Shown piece after piece: positions 56,310-64,000 of a stretch of DNA of 64,000 bases. The notes under the pieces are model-generated. The model saw nothing but the letters and a program-made list of their open reading frames with translations, made no database searches and was not told where the DNA came from. The stretch comes from Chryseobacterium vaccae (GTDB taxonomy: Bacteria; Bacteroidota; Bacteroidia; Flavobacteriales; Weeksellaceae): assembly GCF_009602705.1 (NCBI RefSeq), contig NZ_VSWH01000001.1, positions 2,232,001-2,296,000 on the forward strand, written 5' to 3'. Each line of letters starts with the position of its first letter. Position 1 is the stretch's first letter. Made by a program: the position numbers and the translations under genes.

Positions 56310-58301
56310 TTAAGAGTTGTGACGGAAGAATCCTGATTGTTCTATTTTATTGTCGTAAACGGTCAGCTCTGTAATTGGTGCAGACTCCACTTCAACGTTG
56401 TGGGAAGATACTCCCCATGCTTTAAAGTCATCACTTCCGATGTATTTCACGAAGTTGTAAATATTCAGGGTAATCTTCTGTTTAACTGTTAAAAGTATAT
56501 CGTTGATATATGTATTATCTATAATAACATATTTCAGATCCGGCGGAACATTATGAGCCCTTAATGACGGATGGCTGCTTCTTGAAGGAATGGTTCCATC
56601 GGCCATCAGGTCTTTAAGAACCATATTAAAGTAGTCATTGATTCTTCGGTCTACTTTAAATCCTAAAAGGAAATTCACTTTATACACAGTTCCCGGAAGG
56701 ATTTCATCCACCGTATATTTGAAAGTATATGGATCTTCCTGATTGACAATACTTAAAATAAAGTAATGATCAGCTCTTTTAGGCTGTTTTTTGATGATGG
56801 AATAGATAATTTTTGATTCTACTTCATCGTTTCTTTTAGCTCTGCTCAGGTAGGCCAGATTGGTAGCATATTTCGGGATAGACTCATCCAGTTTCATGTC
56901 TTTCAGAATCGATACGTATTTATCAATTTTTACATACTGAATAAAGTTCGCTTTAATCAATCGGCCGTTGTACCATGCATACATACAGACTGCTATAAAT
57001 CCTCCTAATACCATAGTCAGCCACCCTCCGTCTACAAATTTGATCACATTGGCATAGAAGAACCCTGATTCAAGGAACAGATATACAATAGCAAAACCTA
57101 AGATAAAAATCTTATTGACTCTGGTACGGCTCAGCCAGAACAGGAGCAGAATAGTCGTCATCAACATGGTAATGGTAATGGTAAGACCATAAGCGGCTTC
57201 CATACGTTCTGATTTCTGGAAGAAAATTACAACTACAAAACAGAAAGCCATTAGCCCCCAGTTAATTCTTGGAATATACATCTGTCCTTTAATCCCTGAA
57301 GGATATTCGATATGCTGGTTGGGCCAGAAAGAAATGGACATTGCTTCAGAGAACATGGTAAATGAACCTGTGATTACGGCCTGGCTGGCAATAATTGCAG
57401 CCGCTGTTGCCAATATAACACTCGGAAGAACCGCCCATTCAGGCATGATTCCGAAAAAAGGATTAACTCCATTATGTACCTGATGGTAATTATCTAACAA
57501 CCATGAGCCTTGTCCTAAATAGTTCAGTATAAGCATTATTTTAACAAAAATCCAGCTTATTCTGATATTTTTTGCTCCGCAGTGTCCCAAATCTGAGTAT
57601 AACGCTTCGGCCCCTGTTGTACAGAGGAAAACAGCTCCCATAATCACAATTGCGCTTGATGAGTGGGTGATCAGGTTATAGGCATACATTGGGTTGAAAG
57701 CTCTCAGAATTTCAATATGATCGAAGATATGCAGTGATCCGGAAACTCCCAAAACCAGGAACCAGGTTACCATAATCGGTCCAAAGAATTTACCAATAGA
57801 AGCCGTCCCGAACTGCTGTACCACAAAGATTACAAACAGGATTACCAGTGTAATGAGCACTACAGGGGTTTCCGGATTGTATATTTTAAGACCTTCAATG
57901 GCCGACATTACGGTAAGAGACGGCGTAATAACACTATCTGCTACCAATGTGGAGGCTCCAATAATGGCGACGACATAGAGCCATTTTTTCTTCAGTTTTT
58001 TGACTAATGAATACAAAGCAAGAATTCCTCCTTCTCCCTTGTTGTCTGCCCTTAAGGCAATGATTACATATTTCAGGGTCGTCTGCAGGGTAAGGGTCCA
58101 GATAATACAGGACAATGCTCCTTCAATATACTCATCGAACGGCATAGCGGCCCCGTCTTTTCTTGCGTTAACGATCGCCTTCATTACGTAAAGCGGCGAG
58201 GTACCAATATCCCCGAAAACAATCCCTAGAGATACTATAACACCTACAAATGAGAGTTTCTTAAGGTCAAAGTGATGACCGCCCTCTGTAACTTCTGCCA
58301 T
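56310..58301 (-). CDS. kup: KUP-family potassium uptake transporter
   Basis: The 663-residue protein from ATG 58301 is a low-affinity K+/H+ symporter. It has about 12 transmembrane helices and a cytoplasmic C-terminal domain of some 210 residues. Family marks: VSLGIVFGDIGTSPLYVMKA in helix 1, GGILALYSLVKK, SVITPSLTVMSAIEGLKI and TTGAEALYSDLGHCGAKNIR. An upstream in-frame TTG would add three residues but is not needed. The promoter is good (TTG, 17 nt, TAAATTTG). No K+ riboswitch is evident. Confidence 0.94.
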   Translation of the reverse strand: MAEVTEGGHHFDLKKLSFVGVIVSLGIVFGDIGTSPLYVMKAIVNARKDGAAMPFDEYIEGALSCIIWTLTLQTTLKYVIIALRADNKGEGGILALYSLVKKLKKKWLYVVAIIGASTLVADSVITPSLTVMSAIEGLKIYNPETPVVLITLVILFVIFVVQQFGTASIGKFFGPIMVTWFLVLGVSGSLHIFDHIEILRAFNPMYAYNLITHSSSAIVIMGAVFLCTTGAEALYSDLGHCGAKNIRISWIFVKIMLILNYLGQGSWLLDNYHQVHNGVNPFFGIMPEWAVLPSVILATAAAIIASQAVITGSFTMFSEAMSISFWPNQHIEYPSGIKGQMYIPRINWGLMAFCFVVVIFFQKSERMEAAYGLTITITMLMTTILLLFWLSRTRVNKIFILGFAIVYLFLESGFFYANVIKFVDGGWLTMVLGGFIAVCMYAWYNGRLIKANFIQYVKIDKYVSILKDMKLDESIPKYATNLAYLSRAKRNDEVESKIIYSIIKKQPKRADHYFILSIVNQEDPYTFKYTVDEILPGTVYKVNFLLGFKVDRRINDYFNMVLKDLMADGTIPSRSSHPSLRAHNVPPDLKYVIIDNTYINDILLTVKQKITLNIYNFVKYIGSDDFKAWGVSSHNVEVESAPITELTVYDNKIEQSGFFRHNS

Positions 58302-58328
58302 ATCAGCCAATTTTAATTTTTAAAAGCG

Positions 58329-58356
58329 CAAATTTATACTAATTTTATGACGCCAA
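58329..58356 (-). promoter_or_regulatory. Promoter of kup
   Basis: On the minus strand TTG (plus 58354-58356), 17 nt, TAAATTTG (58329-58336). The leader is about 20 nt. Confidence 0.75.
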
Positions 58357-58385
58357 GAATTTTTCTTCATGAATATAATAAATGA

Positions 58386-58409
58386 AAAAACTTCCTTTCG
58401 GAAGTTTTT
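58386..58409 (-). terminator. Terminator of pdhB
   Basis: A perfect 10-bp stem AAAAACTTCC/GGAAGTTTTT with a TTTC loop lies 11 nt past the pdhB stop. Confidence 0.88.
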
Positions 58410-58420
58410 CTCTATTATCT

Positions 58421-59401
58421 TTACTTTACGTACATCGCTTTTTTAATTTCCTCTTTTACTTTTTCAAGTTTAGGGAACCATTCTGCAAACAATGCAGCTG
58501 AATAAGGCGCAGGTGCGTCAGGGGTAGTAATTCTCTTTATAGGTGCATCAAGATAGTCAAATGCTTTCTGTTGTACCATATAAGTAATTTCAGAGGATAT
58601 TGAACCGAAAGGCCATGCTTCCTCAAGAATTACCAGTCTGTTTGTCTTTTTAACTGATTCTAAGATGGTATCGAAATCAAGCGGACGAACTGTTCTAAGG
58701 TCAATAACTTCTACAGAAATACCTTCTTTAGCCATATCTTCAGCAGCCTGTAAAGCCAGCTTCATAATTTTACCGAAAGAAACTAATGTTACATCTGTCC
58801 CTTCTCTCTTGATATCAGCTTTTCCTATTGGAAGGTAGTATTCTTCTTCAGGGATTTCCATTTTATCTCCATACATCTGTTCAGATTCCATGAAAATAAC
58901 CGGATCATTATCCTGAATTGCAGTTTTCAATAATCCTTTTGCATCATATGGGTTGGAAGGAACAACAACTTTAAGTCCTGGACAGTTAGCAAACCAGCCT
59001 TCAAAAGCCTGAGAGTGAGTTGCTCCAAGCTGTCCTGCAGAAGCAGTAGGGCCACGGAAAACAATTGGGCAGTTCCATTGTCCACCACTCATCTGACGGA
59101 TCTTCGCTGCATTATTGATAATCTGATCAATTCCTACCAATGAGAAATTAAAGGTCATAAATTCTACGATAGGTCTGTTACCATTCATTGCAGCTCCCAC
59201 AGAGATCCCTGTAAATCCAAGTTCTGCAATTGGGGTATCGATTACTCTTTTAGGACCAAATTCATCCAGCATTCCTTTTGAAGCTTTGTATGCACCATTG
59301 TATTCTGCAACTTCTTCTCCCATCAGATAGATAGATTCGTCTTTACGCATTTCCTCGCTCATTGCCTGTGCAATTACCTCACGAAAAGTATATTCTGCCA
59401 T
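58421..59401 (-). CDS. pdhB: Pyruvate dehydrogenase E1 component, beta subunit
   Basis: The 326-residue protein is the beta chain of the thiamine-dependent E1 of pyruvate dehydrogenase, which forms acetyl groups from pyruvate. It has the transketolase pyrimidine-binding domain (MGEEVAEYNGAYKASKGMLD, RVIDTPIAELGFTGISVGAA, GGQWNCPIVFRGPTASAG) and the C-terminal domain (VEVIDLRTVRPLDFDTILES, EEAWPFGSISSEI). The alpha subunit and E2/E3 are not adjacent here; split pdh genes are usual in Flavobacteria. Related acetoin or branched-chain E1 beta chains cannot be fully excluded. Confidence 0.92.
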   Translation of the reverse strand: MAEYTFREVIAQAMSEEMRKDESIYLMGEEVAEYNGAYKASKGMLDEFGPKRVIDTPIAELGFTGISVGAAMNGNRPIVEFMTFNFSLVGIDQIINNAAKIRQMSGGQWNCPIVFRGPTASAGQLGATHSQAFEGWFANCPGLKVVVPSNPYDAKGLLKTAIQDNDPVIFMESEQMYGDKMEIPEEEYYLPIGKADIKREGTDVTLVSFGKIMKLALQAAEDMAKEGISVEVIDLRTVRPLDFDTILESVKKTNRLVILEEAWPFGSISSEITYMVQQKAFDYLDAPIKRITTPDAPAPYSAALFAEWFPKLEKVKEEIKKAMYVK

Positions 59402-59424
59402 ATTTTCTTGAAAAATTTAGACTA

Positions 59425-59458
59425 CAAAAATAGTGTTTTTTTATTATACACATAACAA
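59425..59458 (-). promoter_or_regulatory. Promoter of pdhB
   Basis: TATTTTTG (plus 59425-59432) with a TTG 23 nt further upstream (plus 59456-59458) on the minus strand. The leader is about 20 nt. The upstream terminator at 59464-59484 follows directly. Confidence 0.6.
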
Positions 59459-59463
59459 AAAAG

Positions 59464-59484
59464 GCATCTCATTGGATGAGATGC
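59464..59484 (-). terminator. Second minus-strand terminator upstream of pdhB
   Basis: A perfect 9-bp stem GCATCTCAT/ATGAGATGC with a TGG loop, followed on the minus strand by TTTTTT. It stops transcripts coming from above, separately from the DUF2147 terminator at 59606. Confidence 0.75.
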
Positions 59485-59605
59485 TTTAATATTCATTGTA
59501 TTTAGCGAACCTGAGTTCGGGTTAAGAAGTTTAAATATAAAAGAAAAGACCGGAAGTTGCTTTTAGTTTTACATATTGAAAGTCATCAGAAAATCAAATT
59601 AGATA

Positions 59606-59640
59606 AAAAAACGGTATTTCATTGCTGAAATGCCGTTTTT
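59606..59640 (-). terminator. Terminator of the DUF2147 gene
   Basis: A 10-bp stem ACGGTATTTC/GAAATGCCGT (one wobble) extended by flanking A and T runs, 20 nt past the stop. Confidence 0.85.
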
Positions 59641-59659
59641 AAATTCTATTTAAACTTGA

Positions 59660-60079
59660 TTAGTTTGCTTTGTCCCAGGTCTGTGTTCTTCCAAATACCG
59701 ACATTCCAAGATATCCTCTTACATTAAGCTTTTCGCCATTTTTGGTAATGGTACACTTGTATGTTTTTCCTGTTTTAGGATCTGTAATGGTTCCTCCTGT
59801 AAATTCATCACCGTCTTTTTTCAGACCTCTGATAATTTCAAGTCCTACGATTGGCTTTCCTTTTCTGTCATCTTTACAAGCGCTACAGTTTGGATCCGCA
59901 GGTTTTATAAGCAGTTGGGAAACTTTTCCGTAGTATTTCCCGTCTGATTTTTTAAAGATTTCAACAATAGATTTTGCCTGTTTGGTTTCATCATCTATGG
60001 TCTTCCATTTACCTTCTATCTGCGCAAAAGACATTACGCTGAACAATGAAAGTACAAAGGTTGCTAATAATTTTTTCAT
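59660..60079 (-). CDS. DUF2147 family secreted protein
   Basis: The 139-residue protein has a signal peptide (MKKLLATFVLSLFSVMSFAQ) and one DUF2147 domain: IEGKWKTIDDETKQAKSIVE, YYGKVSQLLIKP, the CSACKDDRKGKPIVGLEII motif, GGTITDPKTGKTYKCTI and the final LNVRGYLGMSVFGRTQTW. The domain is common in periplasmic proteins of Bacteroidota and Proteobacteria and has a lipocalin-like beta fold; its function is not established. It stands alone with its own terminator. Confidence 0.93.
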   Translation of the reverse strand: MKKLLATFVLSLFSVMSFAQIEGKWKTIDDETKQAKSIVEIFKKSDGKYYGKVSQLLIKPADPNCSACKDDRKGKPIVGLEIIRGLKKDGDEFTGGTITDPKTGKTYKCTITKNGEKLNVRGYLGMSVFGRTQTWDKAN

Positions 60080-60257
60080 ATTTCTATAGTTTTAATTCTG
60101 ATATATTGGCTTTATTGCCTATCTATTGATAAAAATATAAATTAATTTCCAACCTGCAAAAAATTTTATTATACGGAGCATATTAAGAAAGGGCAAAATA
60201 AGCAAAAGGGTGATCTGTAATTTCTTTATTGCTCTTCCTATATTGCTACTTTTTTAC

Positions 60258-62186
60258 TTAATTCAGTTTTCTGTTGATTACTCTGTCCATATAATCCTGA
60301 TACCAGGCCATTGCGGTCTTTTTCCCTGTTTCTATTTCCGGACTGTTTATTTTTCCCATCAGATTTTTCTCAAACCCAAGATCTGCTTTATCATATACTC
60401 CTATGATTTCTTTTCCGTTAAAACGGTACATATAGTTTCCAATGATGAACTGTTCTGTAGTTCCATCTGAGTTTACGACAAGTGATGGATATTTTTTATC
60501 ACTTACCAGGCTTCTCCCCCAGCTTCTGATACGTTTATTGTAACCTATAAGGTCTGCCAGTGTAGGATAAATATCAATCTGCTGTGCTATTTCCGGGCTC
60601 ACTCCTTTAAGGTTATACTTTGGATTAGGAGAATAGAAAATCAACGGTACTGCAAAACGGTTCATGGCTTTTTCATATTCACCATAAGCAATCTGGTTGG
60701 TATGGTCTCCGGTAAAAACAAAAATAGTATTATTGAACCATGGCTGCTTTTTGGCGGTTTCAAAGTATTCTTTGATGGCATAATCCGTGTATTGTATCGG
60801 CTCATGCATTTCTATCGTTCCTTTTTTGAATTTCCCCTGGTACTTTTCAGGAATTTTGAAAGGATGATGCGATGAAGCGGTAAATACTGTACTCATGAAA
60901 GGCTGTTTTTTTCCTACATTTTTAGCAAAATACTGAAGAAATGGTTCATCCCATATTGCCCACATTCCATCGAAATCTTCATCATGGTTGTATTCATTCT
61001 TTCCGAAATAATGTTTAAACCCTAAGATATTTCCAAATCCCAGGAATCCCATGGAACCGTTCGGAGCTCCATGATAAAAAGAAGTATCATATCCAAGATC
61101 ATTACACACTGAAACAATAGACTGAATTTTCTGATTGGAATACGGTGAGCTGGTAAAAGCATCGGTAAGACTTGGAATTCCGGCCAGCACGCTGCTCATC
61201 CCATGAATAGACTGTCTTCCATTGGCAAAAGTATTAGGAAAAATAAGACTTTGTCCAGCCAGACTGTCGATAAACGGGGTGTAAGAAACATAGCCATTTA
61301 TATTTTTATCTTTATTGAATGCCCCGGAATATTCCCTTCCAAAAGATTCAACAATAAAAATAACAACATTGGGGCGGTTTTCTACTTCCCTGCTGTATTC
61401 TTTATAAGGCTGAACATGGTCATCAATATATTTTTGATCTACAAAATGAACTTCTTTGAAATTATTGGTTCCTAATGTTCTGAAAAATGAAAATGTACTG
61501 TTCAGAACAATATTCCCCTGCAGCGGATTGACAACAAAACGGTTGGCATCTACCAGGTTAATAGGTCTTGTACTGTGTTTGAAATCTCCCCGGATTCCGC
61601 CAACTACTAAAACAGCTGTTCCGCAGAGAACAAGGATAGACCAGATAAAGTATGGAATGAGTTTTAAAGGTTTATACTCTGTGATCTTCACTTTTTTATA
61701 AAGGAACACCCAAAGCGCCATCAGAACAATAAACCATATCAAAACAAACGGATGCTGCCCAATGGAAACCGTGAAAACTTTAAAAATATTGGATTCGTGC
61801 TGGGCAACATTCAGCGCTGTAGAAGTTAATCTTGCCTGTGAAAACTTATAATAAACAAAATCACCGAAGTTCATGGCGTAGGCAATTCCATTGGTGACAA
61901 AGTACAGCCAGAATAAAACAGTCTGATACACTTTTTTTGTATTAATGACTATCGGAATAAGGCTCAGCAGGATGAATAAAGCGTTAACGTATAAAATCGC
62001 TGTGGTATCAAAGGCGGTTCCATGAAAGGCCAGGTTGAAATAATCTGAAACGGAATCCACTTTTATGAGCTCCTTATTGAAATACCAAAACAAAAGCCTT
62101 GCAATCTGATAAAAAACATATGCTAAGAAAATCCGGTACAAAAGGACCAGAACTTCTTGTTTTCTAAATTCTTTAAAAAATTTCAT
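60258..62186 (-). CDS. LTA synthase-like sulfatase-family phosphotransferase
   Basis: The 642-residue protein has five N-terminal transmembrane helices (about 12-180) and a large extracytoplasmic sulfatase-like domain. Metal site and nucleophile region: VVIFIVESFGREYSGAFN (Glu ligand), then FANGRQSIHGMSSVLAGIPS, in which serine takes the place of the nucleophilic threonine of LtaS, and FTGDHTNQIAYGEYE near the C-terminus (Asp/His ligands). Gram-negative homologues are thought to transfer phosphoglycerol or phosphoethanolamine to envelope glycans or lipids; the acceptor here is unknown. Its -7 box ends 4 nt before the ATG, and it diverges from pssA. Confidence 0.9.
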   Translation of the reverse strand: MKFFKEFRKQEVLVLLYRIFLAYVFYQIARLLFWYFNKELIKVDSVSDYFNLAFHGTAFDTTAILYVNALFILLSLIPIVINTKKVYQTVLFWLYFVTNGIAYAMNFGDFVYYKFSQARLTSTALNVAQHESNIFKVFTVSIGQHPFVLIWFIVLMALWVFLYKKVKITEYKPLKLIPYFIWSILVLCGTAVLVVGGIRGDFKHSTRPINLVDANRFVVNPLQGNIVLNSTFSFFRTLGTNNFKEVHFVDQKYIDDHVQPYKEYSREVENRPNVVIFIVESFGREYSGAFNKDKNINGYVSYTPFIDSLAGQSLIFPNTFANGRQSIHGMSSVLAGIPSLTDAFTSSPYSNQKIQSIVSVCNDLGYDTSFYHGAPNGSMGFLGFGNILGFKHYFGKNEYNHDEDFDGMWAIWDEPFLQYFAKNVGKKQPFMSTVFTASSHHPFKIPEKYQGKFKKGTIEMHEPIQYTDYAIKEYFETAKKQPWFNNTIFVFTGDHTNQIAYGEYEKAMNRFAVPLIFYSPNPKYNLKGVSPEIAQQIDIYPTLADLIGYNKRIRSWGRSLVSDKKYPSLVVNSDGTTEQFIIGNYMYRFNGKEIIGVYDKADLGFEKNLMGKINSPEIETGKKTAMAWYQDYMDRVINRKLN

Positions 62187-62190
62187 TCGG

Positions 62191-62198
62191 CAAATTTA
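62191..62198 (-). promoter_or_regulatory. -7 box of the LTA synthase-like gene
   Basis: TAAATTTG on the minus strand, then CCGA, then ATG. Transcription would start at or within a base or two of the start codon. Confidence 0.7.
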
Positions 62199-62262
62199 CA
62201 TCAAAATCATATGAATGTATTTTTTCCTGCATAATATTTCAGGATAAAATTTGGAAAAACTG

Positions 62263-62270
62263 TATTTTTG
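62263..62270 (+). promoter_or_regulatory. -7 box of pssA
   Basis: TATTTTTG, then CGGAT, then the pssA ATG at 62276. The five-base gap again implies a leaderless or nearly leaderless mRNA. Confidence 0.65.
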
Positions 62271-62275
62271 CGGAT

Positions 62276-62989
62276 ATGAATTTCATAAAAAATAATCTTG
62301 CCAACTTACTGACGCTTGCTAATCTGCTGGCAGGCTGTATAGGGGCAATACATCTTATTCTGGGAGATTACCAGACCACTGCCATCTGCCTGATCCTCTC
62401 TTCTATCTTTGATTTTTTTGATGGATTTGTAGCCAGAGCTGTAAAATCTAATTCTAATCTGGGGCTTCAACTGGATTCTCTTGCTGACATGATCAGCTTT
62501 GGGCTGATTCCGGGGCTTACCATGTTTAAAGCACTGGAACCTTTCGGAAGCGAGCTTCTGGGAATGCATTTCCCTTTTGAGATTAAATACATCGGGCTTT
62601 TGGTTACCGTTTTTTCATGCCTCAGACTGGCTATTTTTAATCTTGATGAAGAGCAGCGTTATTATTTTAAAGGCCTCAACACTCCTACCAATACTGTTTT
62701 ATTATTTGGGTTGTATTATGCCTTCAAAGAAACAGGAAACTTCAGCTTCTTATTTGAGAACGAATTATTTTTGATAGCACTGACCATAATTACTTCATGG
62801 CTTTTAATCAGTCCTATAAAAATGATGGCGATGAAATTTAAATCCAAAACATTAAAAGATAATTATCCAAAGGTAATATTACTGGCAGGCGGTATTGCTA
62901 TTCTGGCTTTTTTCCAGATTGTAGGAATCCCTATGCTTGTGATTTATTATATATTGGTATCACTTATTTTTCAGGGACAGTTAAAATAA
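62276..62989 (+). CDS. pssA: CDP-diacylglycerol-serine O-phosphatidyltransferase
   Basis: The 237-residue integral membrane enzyme makes phosphatidylserine, the precursor of phosphatidylethanolamine. It has the complete CDP-alcohol phosphatidyltransferase motif in FDFFDGFVARAVKSNSNLGL with the following Asp pair in QLDSLAD, including the glycine missing in the paralogue at 10702. Six or more transmembrane segments span the protein. The N-terminus NNLANLLTLANLLAGCIGAI is typical of PssA type II. It is followed by the exonuclease gene after 28 nt. No decarboxylase gene (psd) is in view. Confidence 0.93.
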   Translation: MNFIKNNLANLLTLANLLAGCIGAIHLILGDYQTTAICLILSSIFDFFDGFVARAVKSNSNLGLQLDSLADMISFGLIPGLTMFKALEPFGSELLGMHFPFEIKYIGLLVTVFSCLRLAIFNLDEEQRYYFKGLNTPTNTVLLFGLYYAFKETGNFSFLFENELFLIALTIITSWLLISPIKMMAMKFKSKTLKDNYPKVILLAGGIAILAFFQIVGIPMLVIYYILVSLIFQGQLK

Positions 62990-63017
62990 ACACATTTTCA
63001 AATTATTAATCATCAAC

Positions 63018-63782
63018 ATGAATTTAAAACTCCATAAACCTCTTTGCATTTTTGATCTTGAAACCACAGGAACCAACATCGGAAAAGACAGAATTGTAGA
63101 AATCTGCATATTAAAAGTAAATCCTGATGCGTCCAGAGAAAGCAAAACCTGGCGTGTAAACCCTGAGATGCTTATTCCAAAAGAATCCAGTGAAATCCAC
63201 GGAATTTATGATGAAGATGTAAAAGATGCTCCAACCTTCAGAGAAATTGCTCCCAAAATTATGGAAATGCTTGCAGGAACTGACTTAGGAGGCTTTAATT
63301 CTAACCGTTTTGACGTTCCTCTTCTGGCTGAAGAGCTTTTAAGAGTGGGTATTGATTTTGATCTGAGTAAATTCAGACTGGTAGATGCCCAGACCATTTT
63401 CCACAAAAAAGAACCGAGAAATTTAGGGGCTGCCTACCAGTTCTATTGTGGCAAAACCTTGGAAAATGCACACTCTGCGGAAGCTGATGTAATGGCTACT
63501 TTTGAAGTACTGGATGCACAGGTGGGAAAATATGATGATATTCCGAATGAGATTGCTCCTTTAAGTGAATTTACATTCCACAATAAGAATGCAGATCTGG
63601 CAGGATTTATCGGATACAATGATAAAATGGTGGAAGTTTTCAACTTCGGAAAATATAAAGGACAGGGTGTAAAGGCTGTTTTCCAAAAAGATCTTGGATA
63701 TTTCGGATGGCTTCAGAATGCAGACTTTCCTCTGTATACTAAGAAAGTATTCACAAAGATTCAATTGACTGGTAAATCCTAA
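63018..63782 (+). CDS. DnaQ-like 3'-5' exonuclease
   Basis: The 254-residue protein has an N-terminal DEDDh domain (about 8-180): Exo I FDLETTGTNIGKDRIVEI, Exo II GGFNSNRFDVPLLAEEL and Exo III HSAEADVMATFEVL. The C-terminal 70 residues (FGKYKGQGVKAVFQKDLGYF and GWLQNADFPLYTKKVF) form the small domain seen in Bacteroidetes exonucleases annotated as DNA polymerase III epsilon-like. It may proofread or degrade nucleic acids. There is no GIY-YIG domain. A DUF2007 gene starts 5 nt after its stop. Confidence 0.92.
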   Translation: MNLKLHKPLCIFDLETTGTNIGKDRIVEICILKVNPDASRESKTWRVNPEMLIPKESSEIHGIYDEDVKDAPTFREIAPKIMEMLAGTDLGGFNSNRFDVPLLAEELLRVGIDFDLSKFRLVDAQTIFHKKEPRNLGAAYQFYCGKTLENAHSAEADVMATFEVLDAQVGKYDDIPNEIAPLSEFTFHNKNADLAGFIGYNDKMVEVFNFGKYKGQGVKAVFQKDLGYFGWLQNADFPLYTKKVFTKIQLTGKS

Positions 63783-63787
63783 ACAAA

Positions 63788-64000
63788 ATGTCAGAACTTG
63801 TCCGTTTTAAATTCTATGAAACTGCTCTGGAAGCCAACAGGGACAAACAGATCCTTGCTGAAAACGGGGTCAACAGTTTCATTGCCAACGAGCAGCTTAT
63901 TCAGTCGGACTGGCTCCTGTCTCAGGCTGTAGGCGGCATCCAGCTTCAGGTATTTGAAGAAGATCTGGAAAAAGCAAAACAGATCCTGCAAGAGTATAAA
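63788..64000 (+). CDS. DUF2007-type protein (truncated by the window edge)
   Basis: The first 71 codons read MSELVRFKFYETALEANRDK, then QILAENGVNSFIANEQLI and GGIQLQVFEEDLEKAKQILQ. This is the DUF2007 pattern: a beta strand, a helix that follows the protein of origin over, a strand ending in Q, then an acidic helix (V/L.V...D...A..IL). The family is small and sometimes called putative signal-transducing; its function is unknown. The frame is open to the end of the window. It probably shares a transcript with the exonuclease gene. Confidence 0.8.
   Translation, partial: MSELVRFKFYETALEANRDKQILAENGVNSFIANEQLIQSDWLLSQAVGGIQLQVFEEDLEKAKQILQEYK

Noticed and set aside
1..64000. CRISPR array, prophage, IS element, tRNA or rRNA genes
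   Set aside because: No regular repeat-spacer arrays, phage or transposase genes, CCA-ended cloverleaves or rRNA signatures were found on either strand.

Overview
The window looks like a chromosomal stretch of a flavobacterium, most likely Chryseobacterium or a close relative in Weeksellaceae. The evidence is AT-rich DNA, flavobacterial promoters (TTG, 17-23 nt, TAnnTTTG), very few Shine-Dalgarno sequences, a type IX secretion sorting domain, LptA/OstA-like, LA_2272-like and START-like proteins, and a bS16 with an Ala/Glu-rich tail. Most of it is ordinary core genome with small accessory patches. I see no prophage, insertion sequence, CRISPR array, tRNA or rRNA.

Layout. 0-3 kb: tandem secreted paralogues, the RNase P RNA gene (minus strand, covered by a spurious ORF), and an ECF sigma factor with a membrane partner. 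3-8.4 kb: acyl-CoA synthetase, rpoN, asnS. 9-15.7 kb: a TPR/AraC regulator, then a four-gene envelope/lipid operon (beta-barrel-like protein, fatty acid desaturase, LA_2272-like protein, CDP-alcohol phosphatidyltransferase) divergent from an HTH regulator, with two matched operator-like dyads between them. 15.7-28 kb: rpsP-rimM, serine hydrolase, nitroreductase, DoxX, GreA-like factor, M3 peptidase, methyltransferase, a decayed serine hydrolase and an M1-like peptidase. 28-31 kb: a two-component operon. 31-36.8 kb: T9SS cargo, PI-PLC with ricin lectin, lipoproteins, and a possible toxin tail followed by an Imm35-like protein. 37-40.6 kb: tyrS behind what looks like a ribosome-mediated attenuator, then small genes. 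40.7-46.6 kb: a six-gene tellurium/stress operon (two TerD, two TerY-like vWA proteins, PP2C phosphatase, kinase). 46.8-64 kb: panD-flippase, HU, pdxH/yqgE, amidase, two aminotransferase-fold proteins, fur-ostA, kup, pdhB, LTA synthase-like protein, pssA, a DnaQ-like exonuclease and a truncated DUF2007 gene.

Main observations: (1) a 32-codon leader peptide with adjacent Tyr codons, a competing antiterminator and a 10-bp terminator directly before tyrS; (2) three copies of a dispersed intergenic repeat; (3) several genes whose -7 box ends only 3-5 nt before the start codon, implying leaderless mRNAs; (4) paired GTGAAAAWCAC dyads 53 bp apart at the divergent lipid-operon regulator; (5) a class IV aminotransferase-fold protein without the PLP lysine; (6) the Ter/TerY-P operon.
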